From: DAOVFN01 sp964484305
Lineage (GTDB): Archaea; Aenigmatarchaeota; Aenigmatarchaeia; QMZP01
Assembly (NCBI GenBank): GCA_964484305.1
Contig: CAZAEI010000004.1
Location: 1-64,000 of the forward strand
Direction of reading: 5' to 3'
DNA: 64,000 nt
The stretch's first letter is position 1. Each line of letters starts with the position of its first letter. Below, in pieces: positions 59,477 through 64,000 of this stretch. The translations under genes and the position numbers were made by a program. A model generated the notes under the pieces. That model searched no databases. It saw only the letters and a program-made list of their open reading frames with translations, and was not told where the DNA came from.

Positions 59477-59575
59477 GCGGCCCTCTCCAGGTCTGGTGGT
59501 GAAACCATGAATCCGGTCAGAAGACTTATTTAGGTAATACTCTAAGATATTAATAGGTATCTAAAGGGGAATAGT

Positions 59576-60652
59576 GTGGAACAGAAAATCTGGCTGGACA
59601 GAAAGAGGGGTGAAGTCTATTTTAACGACACCAGCCTCTTTGTCTGGAGGAGATCTGCCTCTGCCATAATACAGAGGGAATACGAGTACATCATCGGTCC
59701 TGCAACCAGGACAATATTCAGGGAGGCTGCAAATAAGGTTACAAGAGAGATATTCTTCAAGCTGAAGGAACAGTATCATAGATTGGGTTACAGAGACGAT
59801 TCCAAGCTTGCCATGAATATGCTGGAAGAGCTTCCAAAATATGGTTATGGTGTCCCTGAAATGCTTTTTATTGATGAAAAAAGCGGTGCGGCAAAGGTAA
59901 GAATCCGCAACTGCTTCAATACCGAGGGTTATAAAAATACCGGCAAACCCATGTGCTACATGATGGAGGGCATACTTGCAGGCCTCTTTGAGACCGTTTT
60001 CAAGAAAAAGGCTGTCTGCAGAGAGACAAAATGTGCTGCAGCAGGTAGCCCGTATTGCGAATTCAGGATTTCTACATACAACATTCCTGTAAAGTCAGTG
60101 GGGACTTACCCCCATCCGCCAAAGAACCTTGTTCCCATAGAAGTGGAATTCAATCCAAAGAAGGGGGAGCTTCGGCACAGAGGAATAAACTCAGCTTTCT
60201 TTCCAAGGGGCTATCCCAAGAATCTCGAGATGGAGTCTGAGAAGGTAATAGGCACGGCGACAAGTGGAATATACTATATGATAGGAAGGGTAGCAGGCCT
60301 CCAGAGCGTAGGCAGGAGCATACTCAGCAGCTTTACCATGAAGGTTATAGCACGTTTCTTCAAGAGGAAATTCCTGTCAAGGCTCGCAGAGATTTGCATG
60401 GAGTTCGGCTACGGGGTCCTTGAATACATGGAAATTGACATGAAAAACAAGAAGATTGTAGTCAGGCTCCACAACAGCGCCAATGCTGTCGGGGCAGGAA
60501 AATCAGACAGGCCTGCATGCTACATTCTCACCGGCCTGTTTGCAGGGGCAGCTGACATAGTCTTTGGGAAAGTCATGAAATGTGAAGAGGTAAGGTGCAG
60601 GGCCATGGGAGACCCATACTGCGAATTCCGTGTATATCCGGAGATTAGATAG
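59576..60652 (+). CDS. Tandem V4R-domain protein
   Basis: Two V4R (4-vinyl reductase) domains in 358 residues end with CRETKCAAAGSPYCEFRIS and CEEVRCRAMGDPYCEFRVY, each with the Cys-x5-Cys...PYCEF signature that closes the domain. V4R domains bind small hydrophobic ligands and often regulate transcription; no DNA-binding domain is fused. GTG start at 59576. Confidence 0.88.
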   Translation: MEQKIWLDRKRGEVYFNDTSLFVWRRSASAIIQREYEYIIGPATRTIFREAANKVTREIFFKLKEQYHRLGYRDDSKLAMNMLEELPKYGYGVPEMLFIDEKSGAAKVRIRNCFNTEGYKNTGKPMCYMMEGILAGLFETVFKKKAVCRETKCAAAGSPYCEFRISTYNIPVKSVGTYPHPPKNLVPIEVEFNPKKGELRHRGINSAFFPRGYPKNLEMESEKVIGTATSGIYYMIGRVAGLQSVGRSILSSFTMKVIARFFKRKFLSRLAEICMEFGYGVLEYMEIDMKNKKIVVRLHNSANAVGAGKSDRPACYILTGLFAGAADIVFGKVMKCEEVRCRAMGDPYCEFRVYPEIR

Positions 60653-60739
60653 CAGGGAAGCTTTTTTTGAGGCAGAAAGTCTGCTGTAAACGATTTAAGG
60701 AAGTCTGCACATATATAAAGGGTATCTTATGGTGGTGGA

Positions 60740-61099
60740 ATGGCAGCGGGTGTGGTTTCGGAGTGCATAACAAACATAGCGGTTTCTGTGGGGAGGATAG
60801 TCGGATTCAGACTCGCTGCAAACCTTATATCCGAACCCTTCGAGAGGACCAGGTCAATGTACAAGGAAGTAAGGGATGTCAAGGTCTCTGAGCGCTCCAT
60901 AACCATAGTAATGGATTCCAGGGTCCCTGATAAGAGGCTGATTGAGATAATGAAGGTCTTTCTCTCTGGCATAGATGAACAGTATTCAAGGGTAATCGGG
61001 GGGGTATCCAAGACCCTTATAAGGAAGTCCCTTGAGTCGGTTGCCAGCAAACACGGAAAGGACTACCCCGGCCTGAAGGAGCTGCTGAAGGGCTACTAG
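60740..61099 (+). CDS. Hypothetical protein next to V4R gene
   Basis: The 119-residue protein has a helix-strand-rich pattern (GRIVGFRLAANLISEPFERT, SERSITIVMDSRVPDKRLIE). I do not recognise it. It follows the V4R gene by 88 nt on the same strand and could work with it. GGTGG precedes the ATG. Confidence 0.5.
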   Translation: MAAGVVSECITNIAVSVGRIVGFRLAANLISEPFERTRSMYKEVRDVKVSERSITIVMDSRVPDKRLIEIMKVFLSGIDEQYSRVIGGVSKTLIRKSLESVASKHGKDYPGLKELLKGY

Positions 61100-61143
61100 C
61101 CCTGCAATTCTATTCATTCACCAGAAGAGTCCTTTGAATGTGT

Positions 61144-61338
61144 CTAGCGCTTGAACTGCCCCACCTCTGAAATGAGGTCCTTGTGGGTGAGAAAGAGCGA
61201 CCTGCAGCAGTACCTCTCGAGGCCCAGGGAGTCCAGGACGCTCCTGGGCGACCTTCCCTTCTTTATGCCTGCCTGGTAGGCCTCCCAGAGGTGGCCCACT
61301 GGCTTTCCGCATGTCATGCACCTTATGGGTATAATCAT
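61144..61338 (-). CDS. rpoN: DNA-directed RNA polymerase subunit N
   Basis: The 64-residue protein has MIIPIRCMTCGKPVGHLWEA and LGLERYCCRSLFLTHKDLI, the zinc ligands CxxC...CC of RpoN (Rpb10). It is normally encoded with uL13 and uS9; here it stands alone. Confidence 0.96.
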   Translation of the reverse strand: MIIPIRCMTCGKPVGHLWEAYQAGIKKGRSPRSVLDSLGLERYCCRSLFLTHKDLISEVGQFKR

Positions 61339-61442
61339 ATGCGCCTTGCCTTAAACTAGCTGAATAAAAGCCTGTATACCTTATCCTTCATGTGTTTTAC
61401 TGGAGGAAGCATCTTAATCTTTTGTATTGCCCTCTTAAGTAT

Positions 61443-61985
61443 TTAAACTTTGCCTGGGGCAGGTAAGAACTTGCGTAAAGGTACATATTCTGCGCCTTCA
61501 GGTTTTCCAATAAAAGCCCGGGGGTAGAACCAGTGACCCGCCCATTTTATCGGATCCTCAATAGCCAGCCTGACACTGCCCCTTTTTATTGATTCTTTTT
61601 CTGTTAAGCATCCATAGCACTCGAATCCGGAGAGTATTATAGTCTTTTTGACGTGCTCGAGTTCGCCTCCTTCATGAGAGTAATAAAAATCGATATTTAT
61701 GTCACCAAAGGTGGTATCATAGGGTTCTTCGTCTATTGTCTTGTCTGGCCCAGCAACAAATTCCTTACCGTTTTTGCCCGTTACATAGATTTTACCGCAT
61801 GTTGCACATCTGTTCAATTTGTCCGGAAATTCATAGCCGGATTCGTACAGGTACGATGCCTTTAGGGGGTCGGTGAGAAGGTCCTTGAGGGCATAGACCA
61901 TGGGGACCTCGCAGCCCATATAACAGTTTAAGAAATACCGGTTAAGTTCCACGTGCTCCCTTAATGTCTCGAATCTGTATACCAT
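61443..61985 (-). CDS. Hypothetical protein with zinc ribbon
   Basis: In 180 residues the pairs CATCGKIYVTG and CYGCLTEKES suggest a zinc site around a central region. The start region is CYMGCEVPMVYALKDLL. Unknown family. I used the ATG at 61985. Confidence 0.5.
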   Translation of the reverse strand: MVYRFETLREHVELNRYFLNCYMGCEVPMVYALKDLLTDPLKASYLYESGYEFPDKLNRCATCGKIYVTGKNGKEFVAGPDKTIDEEPYDTTFGDINIDFYYSHEGGELEHVKKTIILSGFECYGCLTEKESIKRGSVRLAIEDPIKWAGHWFYPRAFIGKPEGAEYVPLRKFLPAPGKV

Positions 61986-62073
61986 TTCAGACCACAGCAA
62001 TGGCATCAATATTTCCGTCTGTTATGGGCATAACTTTTGAAATCAGTGGTCAAAGATTGGTGGAATTTTGATA

Positions 62074-62087
62074 TTAATAATTATTTG
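62074..62087. promoter_or_regulatory. TTAATAATTATTWA palindrome, site 1
   Basis: TTAATAATTATTTG matches the perfect palindrome at 63477-63490 in 12 of 14 positions. It lies 67 nt upstream of the GTG of the seven-helix protein. Confidence 0.5.
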
Positions 62088-62130
62088 GTCGGCAACAGTT
62101 AAATATTTTTCGCCTGCGGGGAATCCTCCA

Positions 62131-62144
62131 TTAATAATTATTTA
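62131..62144. promoter_or_regulatory. TTAATAATTATTWA palindrome, site 2
   Basis: TTAATAATTATTTA matches the palindrome in 13 of 14 positions. It lies 10 nt upstream of the GTG at 62154, where a bound protein would cover the transcription start. Confidence 0.55.
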
Positions 62145-62153
62145 AGCCTGGAA

Positions 62154-62939
62154 GTGAAAATATCATCGGGTGTTGTTTTGGATGGATTGAGCATAATAGC
62201 AATGGGCTTCAGGGCAGCTTCGGTGCTTTTCGGCCTGATTCTGGCCTATCTGGTGATTGTCATATACAGGAGGACCCAGGGGGGTTCAAGCGGCTGGTTG
62301 TACCTGATGATTGCCTATTCATCACTGGGAGTCTGGGGACTGTCACAGCTGGTATTCCTCGCGGTTCTTCCCAGCTATGCGGTCAGGGTTCTGACCGGAA
62401 CCATGCTTTTCTTTCTGATAGGCATAATGCACTCCCTTGCAACGGTCATGCTTTCAAGGGACATGAAGCTCAGGGTCCCGTCGTGGTTTAACAAGAGAAA
62501 CCTGTTTGTCATTATCCTGCTCTTCTATCTCTCCATGGTGGCGTACAACTTCCTGTTCACGTCGTTCACGGAACCGCTCGCTGAGGTGCTTGCCATCACG
62601 CTCTTCTCGGTAGAGGTCTTCTTCCTGGTTGCGGCATTCGGGTTCTATCTGATATTCAGGGAAACCCGCGTGAGTTTCTGGGTTTTTATGGGGATCAGCA
62701 CCCTGGTCGCGGCCCTCGGGGTCGGTATGGTGGTGGCATTTACTGACTGCTGCGGCCTGGATGCCCCGCTTCATGGAGCAGGTGCCTGCCAGGAATGGAT
62801 TTATGACTATGCGGATACCCTGCCCATGCCGTGCGTGGAGGGCCTGCTGCCCCTGTCCTCGAACGGGGTCCTGCTTATCCTGCTGGGAGAGATATTCGCG
62901 GTCTATGCGCTCTTCAGAATGATGAAGGCCATGGAATAG
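62154..62939 (+). CDS. Seven-helix membrane protein
   Basis: The 261 residues form seven hydrophobic segments (for example ASVLFGLILAYLVIVIY, GTMLFFLIGIMHSLATVML, NGVLLILLGEIFAVYALF). An outside loop holds FTDCCGLDAPLHGAGACQEW with three Cys. I do not recognise the family. Two copies of the shared palindrome lie upstream. Confidence 0.7.
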   Translation: MKISSGVVLDGLSIIAMGFRAASVLFGLILAYLVIVIYRRTQGGSSGWLYLMIAYSSLGVWGLSQLVFLAVLPSYAVRVLTGTMLFFLIGIMHSLATVMLSRDMKLRVPSWFNKRNLFVIILLFYLSMVAYNFLFTSFTEPLAEVLAITLFSVEVFFLVAAFGFYLIFRETRVSFWVFMGISTLVAALGVGMVVAFTDCCGLDAPLHGAGACQEWIYDYADTLPMPCVEGLLPLSSNGVLLILLGEIFAVYALFRMMKAME

Positions 62940-62946
62940 CCATGCA

Positions 62947-63420
62947 TCAGGGCAGCCTTGTCCTGGAGAGGATGCTCACGTATCTTTCCAGTCTCTTTAT
63001 TTCGCCCTCCAGAATCCTTACCGACTTCCTGACCTTCTCCCTCTCCTTGGGTGGAAGGTGCTCTATCTCGGACTGGCTGCTCTTGAAGTCCGCAAGTGTC
63101 GAATTTATGGACTTCCTTATCTTTATGACTATCGCATTCTTGAGTGTATCCAGGAGGTCTCCCTGCAGTGAGATGTAGAGGTTCCGGTCACCGTGTCTTC
63201 TGGATTTCTTTATAACACCCATGAGCTCGAGGAGGTCCAGGCTGAGGGATATCATGGATATGGAATAGCCGGTCTCCCTGGACATCTCCTGGAGGGACAT
63301 CTCGCCCCCGTTCACGAGGAGGGCGCCCATTATCTTGCCGTGTATTGGGGAGTACCCGATTGTCCTGGCCACCTCACCGAATGTGGAATATATCCTCTTC
63401 TGGATGGTCTTGTGCGGCAT
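62947..63420 (-). CDS. GbsR/MarR-type transcription regulator
   Basis: The winged helix reads YSPIHGKIMGALLVNGGEMS, LQEMSRETGYSISMISLSLD and GVIKKSRRHGDRNLY, followed by a dimerising helix pair (KSVRILEGEIKRLERYVSIL). This is the GbsR-like arrangement. I used the ATG at 63420. It is convergent with the seven-helix gene and divergent from the Tes-like gene, and its own promoter has an ATATTTAAATAT palindrome (63456-63467). Confidence 0.82.
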   Translation of the reverse strand: MPHKTIQKRIYSTFGEVARTIGYSPIHGKIMGALLVNGGEMSLQEMSRETGYSISMISLSLDLLELMGVIKKSRRHGDRNLYISLQGDLLDTLKNAIVIKIRKSINSTLADFKSSQSEIEHLPPKEREKVRKSVRILEGEIKRLERYVSILSRTRLP

Positions 63421-63455
63421 GGTTCCTCCTGGCACTTGTTTAGTACTCGGGGTAG

Positions 63456-63467
63456 ATATTTAAATAT
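63456..63467 (-). promoter_or_regulatory. Palindromic TATA box of the regulator gene
   Basis: ATATTTAAATAT is a perfect 12-nt palindrome centred about 40 nt before the ATG at 63420. Confidence 0.45.
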
Positions 63468-63476
63468 TCAATAGTT

Positions 63477-63490
63477 TTAATAATTATTAA
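63477..63490. promoter_or_regulatory. TTAATAATTATTAA palindrome, site 3
   Basis: A perfect 14-nt palindrome that occupies the TATA position (centre about 32 nt before the ATG at 63516) of the Tes-like gene. Near copies precede the seven-helix gene. Confidence 0.55.
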
Positions 63491-63515
63491 AAGTTTAGCG
63501 GTTATGTGTGATATT

Positions 63516-64000
63516 ATGGCTAGAAAGGCTCCCGAGGAGACCCCCATCAGGAAGACCACCTCCATCTGCCCTGAATGCCTCAAGGTAATAGAGGCGGACA
63601 TCTTTGAGCGGGGGGGTAAGGTCTGGATTCGCAAGAGTTGTGACAGGCACGGAACCTTTGAGGACCTCTACTGGGGAGACTACGAGCTCTTCAGGAGGGC
63701 AGAGAGATGGGACAGGGATGCAAAGGGTATAAGCAATCCCAATGTTACCAAGGAGAACCCCGTCTGCCCCAGGGACTGCGGACTCTGCAGCCTGCACAAG
63801 AGCCACACCGCGCTGGCCAATATCGTCCTGACAACCAGGTGCGACAGGAACTGCTTCTACTGCTTCTTCTATGCCGAGAGGCTGGGTTATGTCTATGAGC
63901 CGAGTATGGGGCAGATAAGGGAGATGCTCTCAAAGCTCAGGGGTGAGAAACCAGTACCATGCAATGCCGTGCAGCTAACGGGGGGGGAGCCCACCATGAG
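63516..64000 (+). CDS. tes: Radical SAM protein, tetraether lipid synthase (Tes) type, partial
   Basis: The first 161 residues are present. They include TTSICPECLKVIEADIF, VWIRKSCDRHGTFEDLYWGD, CPRDCGLCSLHKSHTALAN and the radical SAM CxxxCxxC (Cys109, 113, 116) in TTRCDRNCFYCFFYAERLGY, then QLTGGEPT. This is the layout of Tes (COG1964), which joins two archaeol chains to caldarchaeol. Related radical SAM proteins share the N-terminal zinc-like motifs, so the assignment needs the remaining part. Confidence 0.8.
   Translation, partial: MARKAPEETPIRKTTSICPECLKVIEADIFERGGKVWIRKSCDRHGTFEDLYWGDYELFRRAERWDRDAKGISNPNVTKENPVCPRDCGLCSLHKSHTALANIVLTTRCDRNCFYCFFYAERLGYVYEPSMGQIREMLSKLRGEKPVPCNAVQLTGGEPTM

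Noticed and set aside
1..64000. tRNA, rRNA or CRISPR arrays
   Set aside because: I saw no convincing T-loop with paired acceptor ends, no rRNA sequence and no regularly spaced direct repeats; a tRNAscan and CRISPR search would settle it.

Overview
The window is archaeal. It carries archaeal-type ribosomal proteins (uL2, uL3, uL4, uL23, eL14, eL34), replication factor C large subunit, archaeal DnaG, class I CCA-adding enzyme, RNA polymerase subunit N, aEF1-beta, NreA and the start of a tetraether lipid synthase-type radical SAM protein. Promoters look archaeal (TATA boxes about 25 nt before leaderless starts) and Shine-Dalgarno sequences are GGTGAT-like. The mixture suggests a tetraether-lipid euryarchaeal or deep-branching archaeon; I cannot fix the lineage. 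No tRNA or rRNA gene was recognised. A run of 100 N (45397-45496) shows this is a draft scaffold.

Layout. 0-7 kb: a secreted transglutaminase-like/beta-rich protein, a structured GC-rich gap, an island of two HEPN/nucleotidyltransferase toxin-antitoxin pairs among transposase scraps, and an ABC exporter. 7-16 kb: ABC ATPase, rhomboid protease, Nudix, Zn-ribbon/EF1-beta, eL34/eL14, DUF2330 protein, NreA, Zn-ribbon/Hsp20-like protein. 15.4-18 kb: broken IS elements and an HTH/nucleotidyltransferase (AbiE-like) pair. 18-25 kb: ArgS, DEAD-box helicase and a reordered ribosomal cluster L4-L23-L2-L3. 25-43 kb: transporters, two AlaX-type editing proteins, metallopeptidase, a RelE-type pair, IMPase, RfcL, superoxide reductase, SdpI- and PspC-like proteins, RNase H, a second ABC exporter, a broken deacetylase-like gene, MazG-like and PurM-like genes. 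43.4-44.7 kb: a three-gene operon of two related small proteins and a caspase/CHAT-like protease, next to a transposase remnant. 44.9-49.7 kb: a metal/Fe-S cluster (DUF5320, DUF134, Zn-ribbon, two permease halves, two NifX-like proteins, thioredoxin, CoA-binding protein, Mrp-type ATPase with ferredoxin insert). 49.7-53.4 kb: membrane winged-helix regulator, thioredoxin-fold protein with CcdA-like partner, methyltransferase. 53.6-64 kb: HNH protein, CCA enzyme, CBS protein, Toprim protein and DnaG, tandem V4R protein, RpoN, and a regulator/7-TM protein/Tes-like group sharing a palindrome.

Two patterns cut across the genes. First, a family of hairpin-plus-Shine-Dalgarno repeats sits in the leaders of many genes, in the gene's own orientation (eL34, NreA, L4, L3, AlaX, DUF134), and one copy is inserted in frame in the Toprim gene. 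Second, the palindrome TTAATAATTATTAA and two near copies lie upstream of the 7-TM gene and the Tes-like gene, on either side of a GbsR/MarR-type regulator, which suggests a small regulon for membrane lipid control. The caspase-like operon is the best candidate for an undescribed system.
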